Origin: Parapontixanthobacter sp963736595
Lineage (GTDB): Bacteria > Pseudomonadota > Alphaproteobacteria > Sphingomonadales > Sphingomonadaceae
DNA: 64,000 bases
Direction: 5' to 3'
Assembly (NCBI GenBank): GCA_963736595.1
Contig: CAVTPG010000010.1
Coordinates: 131,320 to 195,319 of the forward strand
Positions within the stretch are counted from its first letter, which is position 1, and every line of letters begins with the position of its first letter. Shown one piece after another: positions 25,751-34,823 of the stretch. The position numbers were made by a program, and so were the translations under genes. The notes below the pieces were generated by a model. The model saw only the letters and a list, made by a program, of their open reading frames with translations. It did not search any database and was not told where the DNA came from.

Positions 25751-26449
25751 GTCGCTTGCAAAGGCAGATGGTCGGAAGCCACCGATGACAGAACGCTATG
25801 ATGTGCGCTCGCTGCATCGACTTGCCATTCGCCACTCGCCACAATCCGGTCCAGCTTGGCAATGGCGCGGCGGCTGGGGAAGGTCGGCTGCGGGGCGATC
25901 ATTTGCCAATGCCGCTTAGGCTGCTTGGCGAAAACCCGCATGGCGCCGCTCCGCACGCCCCATTGGTTGAAATCGCCGGTGATGATCGCGGGCAGCATCC
26001 GCCCGTTGCCCATACTGTCGATCTGCCGCAGCAGTGCGTGGATTTGCGCCCGACGACGCAGGCCCGACAAGCACAAATGCGCGCCCGCGATGGTAAACGC
26101 GTGTCCCTTATATTCCAATACCGCCGTCACTGCACCGCGTGGCTCCAAAGTCGGCAGGTCAAGCGGCTTTGCTTCCCTGATCACGATGTCCCGTCGCACC
26201 AGCAGCGCATTGCCGTGCCACCCGATACTGCGCGCGCGACGCGCCAGTGGGACAACTTTCCACGGCGTATCATCCAGCAAAACCTTGGGCAGCAACACTG
26301 GCCCGGCTGCCGAACCGCTCATCAGCTTCCTGCAAGGCAATCACGTCGGCGTCCATCTCGCGCAGCACCGCGATAATGCGCTCGGCATCGCGCACCCCGT
26401 CGCGCCCGATACCCTTATGGATGTTGTAAGTGGCGACGGTCAATTGCAT
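25732..26449 (-). pseudogene. Endonuclease/exonuclease/phosphatase (EEP) family protein, broken by a 1-nt frameshift
   Basis: The gene starts at the ATG 26449 with the EEP opening TVATYNIHKG, then ADVIALQEADERFGS in one frame. The rest continues in the next frame: LLPKVLLDDTPWK, ITGDFNQWG, SDHLPLQATL. The two parts join into one normal protein (about 238 residues) if one base is removed near 26288-26300, where GTTGCTG should probably read GTTCTG. As written, the first frame stops after RASVAAQGFAG. All catalytic motifs (NIH, QEAD, GDFN, SDH) are otherwise intact, so either the sequence has an inserted base or the loss is recent. It follows the PPOX gene by 6 bases. Confidence 0.85.
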
Positions 26450-26455
26450 CGCGCG

Positions 26456-27043
26456 TCAGCTTGGCTTCGTCGCAGCCTCGCCAGCGATATAGCGATCCGT
26501 AGGCCGTGTCGGCAGGCCGTCGATGCTGCGCGTGCGCTGGCCCATCTTGCTGGTCCATTTATCCGGATCGGCCTGCGCGTGATATTTGGTCAATGTCGCG
26601 CGCTCTTTGTCAAAATCCATGATCGGCACGCCCCACCCGCAACTGGTCTGTACGCTCTCCACTGCGATGTCGAAAATCTGCCGTGTTCCGGGTAGCAGGG
26701 TGAACCGGCTGGCCAGCTCTGACCATTCCGCATCCTGCGGCAATACGGGCCTGCCGCGTCCGTAAATTCGCAGGATCAGCGCAGGCTGCTGAAAATTGCA
26801 GAACATCAGCGTGATCCGCCCCTTATCCGTTTGTGGCGCGACCAAATGTGCGTGCGTTTCGTTGCCCGATCCCCCCAGATCGAGATAAGCGACGCGGTCC
26901 GGCGCGATGACCTTGAACGTATCCTCCAGGCCTTTCGGGCTGAGATTGATCCGCGCATCCGCTGCCGCCGTCGCCACGAAATAGACCGGCTGCTGCTCGA
27001 TCATCGCGATATGGTCTGCGTTCAGCGTGTCGGAAAATTCCAT
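26456..27043 (-). CDS. Pyridoxamine 5'-phosphate oxidase family protein
   Basis: 195 residues. Split-barrel FMN-binding fold: QQPVYFVATAAADARINLSPKGL, DRVAYLDLGGSGNET and ITLMFCNFQQPALILRIYGRG are typical of the PPOX-like group with unknown substrate (segments here are split at residue 17-40 and 82-106). The start ATG overlaps the alpha/beta hydrolase stop by one base (TGATG). An upstream in-frame reading to 27271 lies inside the hydrolase gene and is discarded. A conserved SCGWGVP motif lies near residue 150. Confidence 0.85.
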   Translation of the reverse strand: MEFSDTLNADHIAMIEQQPVYFVATAAADARINLSPKGLEDTFKVIAPDRVAYLDLGGSGNETHAHLVAPQTDKGRITLMFCNFQQPALILRIYGRGRPVLPQDAEWSELASRFTLLPGTRQIFDIAVESVQTSCGWGVPIMDFDKERATLTKYHAQADPDKWTSKMGQRTRSIDGLPTRPTDRYIAGEAATKPS

Positions 27044-27933
27044 CAGAGAAAGTCCTCTAAAGTGGCTATGAATCGGTCGAACTGATCGTGGTGCAGCCAG
27101 TGTCCGGCGTTTTCGAATTCGATGACTTCGGCATTGTTGAAATGCTGCAAGCGGCCATCGTCCGACGGATTGGAGGCCCAGCTTTCCGCGCCGTAAAGCA
27201 GCAACGTCGGGCAAGTAATCGCGGCCCATGTCTGCTGAATGAATTCGTCGGCCACATCCTCGACTGGCCAAACATTCAAATGCGGATCGAATTTCCAGCT
27301 ATACGTGCCGTCCTCGTTCTTATTCACGCCTTGAATGGTCAGATGTCGCGCCTGCGCTTCGGTCAGATAGCTGTTTTCCTCGATCATCCGCTGGAACGCA
27401 TCTGCAATGCTGTCATATTTGCGCGGCGTGCGAGCCGATGCGGCGCGCTTCTTCACGATCCATTCCGCCATGCGTTCGGGATAGGGCGTTTCGCGCATTT
27501 CCTGCTGGCGTTTGGGGCTAGGCCCAAGTCCCTCGATCGCGACGATTTTCCTGACCATTTCGGGAAACGTACCGGCATAGCGCAGGCCGACATTGCCGCC
27601 CATCGAATGCGCGACGATCGTTACCGGGCCGACGTCAAGCTGGTGGACGAATTGCGCCAGATCATAAACCATGTCGCCGCTCGAATAATTGCCGTCGCTG
27701 ACCCATTCGCTGTCGCCGTGACCCCGGTGATCCATCGCCACGACGTGCCAGTCATCGCGCAATTTCTCGGCCACCCAGTCCCAGCTGCGCGCATGATCGC
27801 GCCCGCCATGGACCAGCACCAGCGGCGGCTTGTCGCGCCCCTGCGCGTCAGTCTTGCCCCAATCGACATAGCGCAATTGCAGCCGCTGCGAAATGAAGCT
27901 CTGGGATGTCGGTCCGGGAATATGCGTGCTCAT
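27043..27933 (-). CDS. Alpha/beta hydrolase
   Basis: 296 residues. Oxyanion motif HGGRDHARSWD, MDHRGHGDSEW, the nucleophile elbow AHSMGGNVG with Ser110, and a C-terminal AGHWLHHDQ with the catalytic His are all seen. The acid is probably in the strand TCPTLLLYGAESW followed by ASNPSDDG. Family members include epoxide hydrolases, haloalkane dehalogenases and esterases; the substrate is undetermined. Probably cotranscribed with prfC upstream and the PPOX gene downstream. Confidence 0.88.
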   Translation of the reverse strand: MSTHIPGPTSQSFISQRLQLRYVDWGKTDAQGRDKPPLVLVHGGRDHARSWDWVAEKLRDDWHVVAMDHRGHGDSEWVSDGNYSSGDMVYDLAQFVHQLDVGPVTIVAHSMGGNVGLRYAGTFPEMVRKIVAIEGLGPSPKRQQEMRETPYPERMAEWIVKKRAASARTPRKYDSIADAFQRMIEENSYLTEAQARHLTIQGVNKNEDGTYSWKFDPHLNVWPVEDVADEFIQQTWAAITCPTLLLYGAESWASNPSDDGRLQHFNNAEVIEFENAGHWLHHDQFDRFIATLEDFL

Positions 27934-27971
27934 AAAGCGCCTGATGCCGCGCCCGTTCGCTTAGCGCAAGA

Positions 27972-29519
27972 TCAGCGTTCCCTCGTCGCGCTAAATGTCA
28001 GCTCGGCGTTCTTTTCCTGCGCATAATTCACGTCCCACGGGCTTTTCGCCATGAACACGATATTGCCGTCGCGATCCTTGGCCAGCGTGGCGCGATTGAA
28101 GTTCTCAAACTCGGCCAAAGCCGCTTCCGGACCCGAGACCCAGCGGGCGGTGGCATATGGCGCGGCTTCCAGTTTCGCCTCCACCTTATATTCCGCCGAT
28201 AGCCGTGAAATCAGCACTTCCAATTGCAATTGCCCGACCACGCCGACGATCCACTGACCGCCCAGCTCGGGATAGAAAACCTGGATAACGCCTTCTTCCG
28301 AAAGATCGTCCAGCGCCTTGCGAAGTTGTTTCGTTTTGGTCGGATCGATGAGTTGCACACGGCGCAAAATCTCCGGCGCAAAGTCGGGCAGGCCAGTAAA
28401 GCGCACCTCGTTGTTCTCGCTCAGCGTGTCGCCCACGCGCAACGTGCCGTGATTGGGAATGCCGATAATGTCGCCCGCCTCCGCCGTGTCGGCAATCTCC
28501 CGGTCTTGGGCAAAAAACAGGATGGGCGAGTGGATGGCGATGGGCTTGCCAAGGCCCGACGGCGTCAGCTTCATGCCGCGTTTGAACGTGCCGGAAACCT
28601 GCCGCATGAACGCAATCCGGTCGCGGTGATTGGGGTCCATATTGGCCTGCACCTTGAAGATGAAGCCAGTCACCTCGTCCCGCGTCGGCGCGATTTGCTC
28701 TTCGCCAGCGGGTTGCGGGCGCGGCGGCGGCGCAATCCGCGCAATCGCATCGATCAGCTCGGTTACGCCAAAATTCTTCAGCGCACTGCCAAAAAACACC
28801 GGCGTCAAATCGCCCGCGCGATAAGCCTCCAGATCGAATTCGGGATAGCCGATCTGCGCCAGCTCCGCTTCTTCGGCAAACATTTCAGGCAAAGTCGCAT
28901 CGGCATCGCGCTTGCCCAGAAATTCCTTCGACGCGCCTTCGGGCCGCGCAATCGCGCCGGTTGCAAAGTCGAGAATGCCTTCGAATTGTCCGCCCATGCC
29001 AACAGGATACATTTGCGGCGAGACATCCAGCGCCAGCATATCGGCAATCTCGTCGAGCAATTCGAACACCGGACGCCCTTCGCGGTCCACTTTGTTAACG
29101 AAGGTGATGATCGGCACGCTGCGCAACCGGCAGACTTCGAACAATTTGCGCGTCTGCGGCTCGATGCCTTTGGCGGCGTCGATCACCATGATTGCCGAAT
29201 CCACCGCCGTCAGCGTGCGATAGGTATCTTCGGAAAAATCCTCGTGCCCCGGCGTATCGAGCAGATTGAACGTGATCGTCTCGCCGTCATACTCCTTCTC
29301 GAAGGTCATCACGGACGAGGTCACAGAAATCCCGCGTTGCTGTTCGATCTTCATCCAGTCCGAACGCGCCCGCCGCGCGGCTCCGCGTGCTTTCACTTGA
29401 CCCGCCAGATGGATCGCGCCGCCTTGCAGCAGCAGCTTTTCCGTCAGCGTCGTCTTACCCGCATCGGGATGCGAAATGATCGCGAAGGTCCGCCGGGACG
29501 TGTGGGGATGTGCAGTCAT
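27972..29519 (-). CDS. prfC: Peptide chain release factor 3
   Basis: 515 residues. GTPase that recycles RF1/RF2 from the ribosome. G1 SHPDAGKTTLTEK, G3 DTPGHEDFSEDTYR and G4 NKVDREGR are present, followed by the EF-Tu-like domain 2 (FKRGMKL) and the RF3 C-terminal domain (VGQLQLEVLISRL). The start at 29519 lies one base after the pheT stop. The longer reading to 29561 covers the pheT 3' end and is discarded. Confidence 0.96.
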   Translation of the reverse strand: MTAHPHTSRRTFAIISHPDAGKTTLTEKLLLQGGAIHLAGQVKARGAARRARSDWMKIEQQRGISVTSSVMTFEKEYDGETITFNLLDTPGHEDFSEDTYRTLTAVDSAIMVIDAAKGIEPQTRKLFEVCRLRSVPIITFVNKVDREGRPVFELLDEIADMLALDVSPQMYPVGMGGQFEGILDFATGAIARPEGASKEFLGKRDADATLPEMFAEEAELAQIGYPEFDLEAYRAGDLTPVFFGSALKNFGVTELIDAIARIAPPPRPQPAGEEQIAPTRDEVTGFIFKVQANMDPNHRDRIAFMRQVSGTFKRGMKLTPSGLGKPIAIHSPILFFAQDREIADTAEAGDIIGIPNHGTLRVGDTLSENNEVRFTGLPDFAPEILRRVQLIDPTKTKQLRKALDDLSEEGVIQVFYPELGGQWIVGVVGQLQLEVLISRLSAEYKVEAKLEAAPYATARWVSGPEAALAEFENFNRATLAKDRDGNIVFMAKSPWDVNYAQEKNAELTFSATRER

Positions 29520-29520
29520 G

Positions 29521-31968
29521 CTACCCGCGCAATTCCGCGCCAAGTTTCGCCGCCGACGCAATCACTTTGTCCGACACCGCCTTGATTTCCTCGTCGGTAT
29601 AGCTTTTCTCGCCCGGTTGCAGCGTCACTTCGATGGCCAGCGATTTGTGGCCTTCCGGCACGCCTTTCCCTGCGAAAACATCGAAAATTCGCGCATCGAC
29701 AATGTTCGCTTTGTCCGCACCTTTGACCGCGCGCAGCAAATCGCTTGCGGCAAGATCATCCTGCACCAGAAACGCAAAGTCACGCTTCACAGGTTGCAGC
29801 GCGGGCGGCGCATAGGCTGTCTTGGCAAAGCCGGACTTGCCCTTTTTGAAAGGGATCGCGTCGAGGAAAATCTCCACCGCGACCACTGGCCCGTCGATGT
29901 CGAACGCTTTCAATGTCGTGGGATGCAGCGCCCCGAAGCGCGCCAGCACATTTTTCGGCCCCAATCGCAAGGTGGCGGATTGTCCGGGATGATACTGCGC
30001 GCCCGCACCCAAACCGTCCTCGACCATCACCATCAGCTTATCGACTGGCGCGCCAGCTTGCCCAAGCAGTGCCAGCGCTTCGGCCTTGGCGTCGAACGCA
30101 TCGAAGCCCTGTGCTTTGCCATTGGCCCAGCCGCGCGGGGTCTTGTCGCCTGCCAGCACGATCCCAAGCGTCGGGCGCTCATCGCTGATGCCGTCTTTGG
30201 CGCCGTCTTTGGCGCGAAAATACCGCCGGCCTAGCTCAAACAGGCGCGAGGTATCCGCACCGCGATCGGCATTGCGTTTTGCGGCGGATAACAGGCCGGG
30301 AATAAGCGAAGGCCGCATTGCCTTCATGTCTTCACTGATCGGATTTTCGAGCACCCACAATTCCTGACCGGCTTGTGCAAAATGCTCGGCTTCGCTGACG
30401 GGAAGGAAGGACCAGGTGATCGCTTCGTTCAGCCCCCGTGCCGCCGCCGCGCGGCGCAATTTGCGCTCGACAAGTTGCGCGGGCGTAGCCGTTGGCCGGG
30501 CGACGCCATCGATCCGCGGCAAAGCCACGCTTTCCACATTGTCGAGGCCGTGGATCCGCACGACTTCCTCGACCAGATCGGCTGCGCCTTCCACATCGTG
30601 ACGCCGCAAAGGAACGGTCACGTCCCAAAGTGCCCCTCCCGCTGGAGACGGCGTGGAGTGCGGCGCAATTTGAAAGTCCAGACTCTCCAAAATCCGGCGC
30701 TGTTCATCCGGCGGGATTGCCACCCCGCCCAATCGCTCGGCCAAGGTTGGATCGTATGTCACCAGCTTCGGCTCGCTTGGCGGCTGGCCTGCGCGCGTGG
30801 CTTCGCTCGCATGTCCGCCGCATAGCTCAACGATCATGCCGGTCAGCAGGGCCAACCCGTCATCCAGAAATGCCGGATCGACGCCGCGCTCGAACCGCGT
30901 CCGCGCATCGGTGGCAAGGCCCAGCGTGCGGCCCGTCTTCCCGATTTGCTCAGGCGCAAAATACGCGATTTCCAACAGCACATCGGTGGTTGTGCCGCTG
31001 ACGCCGGAGCCCATGCCGCCCATGATGCCCGCAATGTCATGCACGCCATTATCGTCGGCAATCACGGTCATGCTGTCATCCAGCGTGTATGTTTTTTCGT
31101 TCAGCGCCTCGACCTGTTCACCATCCCGCGCACGGCGCGCGACCACTGCGCCGTTTAGCTTCGCCAGATCATAGGCATGGGCTGGTCGGCCAAAGGCTAG
31201 CATCACGTAATTGGTTAGATCGACGATGGTGTTGATCGGGCGCTGCCCCGCCGACAACAACCGCATTTGCAGCCAGTCGGGCGACGTGCCGTTGGTAACG
31301 CCGTTGATGACGCGACCATAGAATGCCGGGCAGTTTTCAGGATCGTCGGTGCGGATCTCGGTCGAGGATGCACCGCTTGCGTCAAATTCCGGGATGGCAA
31401 TCGGTTTCAGCGTGCCAAGGCCCGCCGCCGCCAGATCGCGCGCAATGCCGTAAACGCCCATACAATCGGGGCGGTTCGGCGTAATCGCCACATCGAACAC
31501 CGGGCTGCTTCCCTGATAATCGGCGAAGGTTTCCCCGACCGGCGCATCCTCGGGCAATTCGATAATGCCGTCATGCTCTTCGCCCAGCTCCAGCTCGCGC
31601 ACGCTGCACATCATGCCGTTGGATTCGACTCCGCGAATGGCAGATTTCTTGAGTTCCATGCCGTTGGAAGGGACCACGGCGCCCGCCTGTCCCAGCACGC
31701 CTTTCATACCCGCACGGGCGTTGGGCGCACCGCAGACGACCTGCAATGGCTCGCCTGTTCCGGTATCGACGGAAAGCACTTGCAGCTTGTCGGCATCGGG
31801 ATGTTTTTCAGCAGTCAGAACTTTGGCGACGGTAAAACCGGCCAGCCGCTCCGCCGGGTCTTCCACCCCTTCGACTTCCAAGCCGATGGCGTTCAGTTTT
31901 TCCGCGATTTCGGCGGCGCTGGCATCGGTTTCCAGATGGTCTTTCAGCCATGTGAGCGAGAACTTCAT
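29521..31968 (-). CDS. pheT: Phenylalanine-tRNA ligase, beta subunit
   Basis: 815 residues. Domains in order: B1 core, tRNA-binding EMAP-like domain (about 40-150, LTAEKHPDADKLQV), B3/B4 editing domain (FYGRVINGV, LTNYVMLAFGRPAHAYD), B5 (LPRIDG region), the class II-like core (LWVLENPISEDMKAMRPSL) and the C-terminal anticodon-binding FDX-ACB domain (DFAFLVQDDLAASDLL). The ATG overlaps the pheS stop (31965-31968). Partner of PheS in the alpha2beta2 enzyme. Confidence 0.97.
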   Translation of the reverse strand: MKFSLTWLKDHLETDASAAEIAEKLNAIGLEVEGVEDPAERLAGFTVAKVLTAEKHPDADKLQVLSVDTGTGEPLQVVCGAPNARAGMKGVLGQAGAVVPSNGMELKKSAIRGVESNGMMCSVRELELGEEHDGIIELPEDAPVGETFADYQGSSPVFDVAITPNRPDCMGVYGIARDLAAAGLGTLKPIAIPEFDASGASSTEIRTDDPENCPAFYGRVINGVTNGTSPDWLQMRLLSAGQRPINTIVDLTNYVMLAFGRPAHAYDLAKLNGAVVARRARDGEQVEALNEKTYTLDDSMTVIADDNGVHDIAGIMGGMGSGVSGTTTDVLLEIAYFAPEQIGKTGRTLGLATDARTRFERGVDPAFLDDGLALLTGMIVELCGGHASEATRAGQPPSEPKLVTYDPTLAERLGGVAIPPDEQRRILESLDFQIAPHSTPSPAGGALWDVTVPLRRHDVEGAADLVEEVVRIHGLDNVESVALPRIDGVARPTATPAQLVERKLRRAAAARGLNEAITWSFLPVSEAEHFAQAGQELWVLENPISEDMKAMRPSLIPGLLSAAKRNADRGADTSRLFELGRRYFRAKDGAKDGISDERPTLGIVLAGDKTPRGWANGKAQGFDAFDAKAEALALLGQAGAPVDKLMVMVEDGLGAGAQYHPGQSATLRLGPKNVLARFGALHPTTLKAFDIDGPVVAVEIFLDAIPFKKGKSGFAKTAYAPPALQPVKRDFAFLVQDDLAASDLLRAVKGADKANIVDARIFDVFAGKGVPEGHKSLAIEVTLQPGEKSYTDEEIKAVSDKVIASAAKLGAELRG

Positions 31969-33113
31969 GAGGCCACTCCCACACCGCCCGACAGCGTCGG
32001 CTGATCGAACGCGCTGAAACCGTAATGGCCAAGCCAGCGGCTATCGCCGTCGAAAAACGCGCGCAAATCGTCCATGCCGTATTTCAGCATGGCCAGCCGA
32101 TCGACGCCCAATCCCCAGGCAAATCCCTGCCACTCATTCGGATCAAGCCCGGCAAATTCGATGACGCGGGCATTGACCATCCCGCTGCCCAGCAATTCCA
32201 TCCAGCCGTGGCCCGGTGCATCGCCGCTACCGCCCAGCACCCGCTTGCCCTGCTCGATTGCAAAGCCGACATCGACTTCGACGCTGGGTTCGGTGAAGGG
32301 GAAGTAGGACGGGCGCAATCGCAACACGATGTCGTCGGTTTCGAAAAACGCTTTAAGGAAGGTTTCCAACGTCCATTTCAAATGGCCAAGATGAATGCCC
32401 TTGTCGATCACCAGCCCTTCGACCTGATGGAACATCGGCGTGTGCGTCGCATCGGAATCGGAGCGATAAACGCGGCCCGGTGCAATAATTCGGAGCGGCG
32501 CACCTTCCTCCAACATCGTGCGGATTTGAACCGGCGATGTGTGCGTGCGCAATAGCATCTTCGCTGTCGTTTCAACGTCGCTCAGTGCCGCTTGACCCCC
32601 GCTCGACATCCTTGTGGACGCGCGATCGGGAAAGTAAAACGTGTCGTGCATGGCGCGGGCCGGATGGCTTTCCGGCATATTGAGGGCCGTGAAATTGTGC
32701 CAGTCATCCTCGATTTCCGGGCCGGTTTTTACTGCAAAACCAAGGTCTGCGAAGATTTCTGACAGCTCGTCCATCACTTGACTGACCGGATGGATGGACC
32801 CAAGCGGGGAATGCGGTGCGGGCAAAGTCAGGTCGAGGCTTTCGGAATTCAGCTTTTCCGCCAATTCCGCAGCTTCCAGCGCCGCTTTCTTATCCGCAAT
32901 CGCATCTGCGATTTTGGTCCGCATTCCCTGGATCCGCGGGGCCTCGGCCTGCCGTTCGTCGGGCGTCATTTTACCCAGCGTTTTCATCAGCTGGCTGACC
33001 CAGCCTTGCTTGCCTAGCGCCTCGATCCGCACGGCTTCCAGCGCGTCGGCGCTATCTGCCGCGGCGATTGCTGCCAAGGCCTGATCCACGCGGGTTTCCT
33101 GATCGTTACTCAT
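31965..33113 (-). CDS. pheS: Phenylalanine-tRNA ligase, alpha subunit
   Basis: 382 residues. N-terminal coiled coil (about 1-90) that contacts tRNA, then the class II catalytic core: motif 2 near RIIAPGRVYRSDSDATH, the substrate-binding PSYFPFTEPS, and motif 3 GFAWGLGVDRLAMLKYG. The ATG at 33113 is chosen over an in-frame extension to 33170 on family length and N-terminal similarity. It lies downstream of the rplT terminator. Confidence 0.97.
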   Translation of the reverse strand: MSNDQETRVDQALAAIAAADSADALEAVRIEALGKQGWVSQLMKTLGKMTPDERQAEAPRIQGMRTKIADAIADKKAALEAAELAEKLNSESLDLTLPAPHSPLGSIHPVSQVMDELSEIFADLGFAVKTGPEIEDDWHNFTALNMPESHPARAMHDTFYFPDRASTRMSSGGQAALSDVETTAKMLLRTHTSPVQIRTMLEEGAPLRIIAPGRVYRSDSDATHTPMFHQVEGLVIDKGIHLGHLKWTLETFLKAFFETDDIVLRLRPSYFPFTEPSVEVDVGFAIEQGKRVLGGSGDAPGHGWMELLGSGMVNARVIEFAGLDPNEWQGFAWGLGVDRLAMLKYGMDDLRAFFDGDSRWLGHYGFSAFDQPTLSGGVGVAS

Positions 33114-33166
33114 CACGGACACTCTTGCTAAATTCTGCTGAATGCGGTGCGCTAAACCAATTGCAC

Positions 33167-33201
33167 GCAAAGAAAAAGCGCCACCGGTGAGGATGGCGCT
33201 T
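33167..33201 (-). terminator. Intrinsic terminator after rplT
   Basis: On the minus strand, AAGCGCCATC pairs with GGTGGCGCTT across a short loop, followed by a T-rich stretch (TTTCTTT). It separates rpmI-rplT from pheST, which start 54 bases further on, so some readthrough or a separate pheS promoter is implied. Confidence 0.7.
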
Positions 33202-33224
33202 CATCTGGGTTAGTCGTATATCGC

Positions 33225-33584
33225 TCAGGCTGGAAGCGCTTGTTTCGCCTGTTCGATAATCGATTTAAACGACGCGCCTTCATTCATCGCCAGATCGGCC
33301 ATAACCTTGCGGTCCAGCTCGATCCCGGCAAGTTTTACGCCGTGCATGAATTGCGAATAGGTAAGGCCTTCGGCGCGGACGGCGGCGTTAATCCGCTGAA
33401 TCCAAAGTGCGCGGAAGTTGCGCTTTTTAACCTTGCGGTCGCGATAGGCGTACTGGCCGGCCTTTTCGACGGCCTGACGCGCGACGCGGATGGTGTTTTT
33501 ACGGCGACCGCGATAGCCCTTGGCCTGTTCGAGTAACCGTTTGTGCTTTTGGCGTGTGGTGACGCCGCGTTTGATGCGTGGCAT
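33225..33584 (-). CDS. rplT: 50S ribosomal protein L20
   Basis: 119 residues, highly basic N-terminal helix (MPRIKRGVTTRQKHKRLL) and the conserved FRALWIQRINAAVR and YSQFMHGVKLAGIELDRK segments. Organises 23S rRNA early in assembly and may regulate its own operon. 39 bases downstream of rpmI. A strong terminator follows. Confidence 0.98.
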   Translation of the reverse strand: MPRIKRGVTTRQKHKRLLEQAKGYRGRRKNTIRVARQAVEKAGQYAYRDRKVKKRNFRALWIQRINAAVRAEGLTYSQFMHGVKLAGIELDRKVMADLAMNEGASFKSIIEQAKQALPA

Positions 33585-33623
33585 AGTTCAAATACTCCTG
33601 GGAAAAACGTGTGGCGAACGACC

Positions 33624-33827
33624 TTAACGAAGGCCGTAGGGCGCCCATTTCTTGACCGTCGCCGTATCGGCGTCGGACAGGACGGAAGTGCCACGGTTCT
33701 GCCGGATATATTTGGCATTGTGGTGCGTCAAACGGTGACGTTTGCCAGCCACACCATGCTTGATCTTGCCGGTCGCGGTGATCTTAAAGCGTTTTTTAAC
33801 GCCGCTTTTGGTCTTCAGTTTGGGCAT
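33624..33827 (-). CDS. rpmI: 50S ribosomal protein L35
   Basis: 67 residues: MPKLKTKSGVKKRF, HRLTHHNAKYIRQNRG. Two ATGs stand six bases apart; the AGGAG is directly against the first (33833) and correctly spaced (about 7) for the second (33827), so the second is chosen, giving the family N terminus. infC, the usual first gene of this operon, is absent; the upstream neighbour is hisN. Confidence 0.97.
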   Translation of the reverse strand: MPKLKTKSGVKKRFKITATGKIKHGVAGKRHRLTHHNAKYIRQNRGTSVLSDADTATVKKWAPYGLR

Positions 33828-34008
33828 TTTCATCTCCTACTCGGATTCAAGTCAGAGACACGTTAGATCAGCCCTGGCAGCCCTTACTGGCCAGACCGAG
33901 TCTTTAATTCACGTGTCGGTGAAGAGCGCGCAAATAAGCGCCACAGCGCGAAATTGCAAGCAGTTTAGTCAAGCCGTTTGGCTAGAGTTGCGCCGCTCCG
34001 ACGCTGGA

Positions 34009-34821
34009 CTAATCCGGAACCGATGCCGTTCCGTCACCGACGCCCATCGCGTCGAGGACTTCCTCCAGGCGCGCTGGTTCGCCGAGCGCCAGCACACGTC
34101 CGCCCTCGGCTCTTGCACTATCGGCATCCAGCGGGTTGCCTTGCCAATCGGCCATCAGCCCGCCTGCGCCCTCGACCACGGGAATGAGCGCGGCGTAGTC
34201 GTAAATCTGCAAGCCCGATTCGCACACGATGTCGAGATGCCCACCGGCAAGCAGTCCGTAATTGTAGCAATCACCGCCCCAGATCACGGTTTTCGAGGTT
34301 TGCGCGGCCAGCGACATGAACGCCGCCGCATCCTCATCCGAGAAATATTGCGGGGCCGACGAAGCCAGTGTGGCGTCCGACAATTCCTTGCACGACCGCG
34401 CGCGCACCGGATCGCCGTTTAGCGTCGTTTCCTGACCGATGCGCCCCGCCCAACGCTCGCGCGCAACTGGCTGATCGATGATCCCCAGCACTGGCCAGCC
34501 ATCCTGCATCAGCGCGACCAGTGTGCCGAAAATCGGGCGGCCCGCCATAAAGCTGACGGTTCCATCGATCGGGTCCAGCACCCATTGACGCCCGGCGCCT
34601 TCGTTGCGTGTCCCGTATTCTTCGCCGATAATGCCATCATCGGCAGCTTCGCTTTCCAGAATGGCGCGCATCGCGGCTTCGGCAGCTTTATCGACTTCAG
34701 TGACGGGCGAGGCATCGGCTTTGCGCTCGTGCGACCATTCTCCGCGAAACATCGGGCGAATGACCGAGCCCGCAGCATCGGCCAGCCGATTGGCCAAAGC
34801 AAGGTCACGCGCCGTCGCCAT
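34009..34821 (-). CDS. Inositol-monophosphatase-family histidinol-phosphatase
   Basis: 270 residues. Metal site residues Glu67 (EEYG), Asp83, Asp86 in DPIDGT, and the C-terminal QIYDYAALIP in place of the usual WD motif. ITGD-type GGDCYNYGLLA follows the mid-domain. HisN-type enzymes dephosphorylate histidinol phosphate in bacteria lacking HisB phosphatase; 3'-phosphoadenosine or inositol phosphates are alternatives. It follows prs by two bases and is probably cotranscribed, linking PRPP synthesis to histidine (inference). Confidence 0.82.
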   Translation of the reverse strand: MATARDLALANRLADAAGSVIRPMFRGEWSHERKADASPVTEVDKAAEAAMRAILESEAADDGIIGEEYGTRNEGAGRQWVLDPIDGTVSFMAGRPIFGTLVALMQDGWPVLGIIDQPVARERWAGRIGQETTLNGDPVRARSCKELSDATLASSAPQYFSDEDAAAFMSLAAQTSKTVIWGGDCYNYGLLAGGHLDIVCESGLQIYDYAALIPVVEGAGGLMADWQGNPLDADSARAEGGRVLALGEPARLEEVLDAMGVGDGTASVPD

Positions 34822-34823
34822 AC

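Noticed and set aside
28224..29585. Long plus-strand reading frame (453 codons) opposite prfC
   Set aside because: Arg/His-rich shadow of a well-recognised release factor gene with no start signal or family resemblance.
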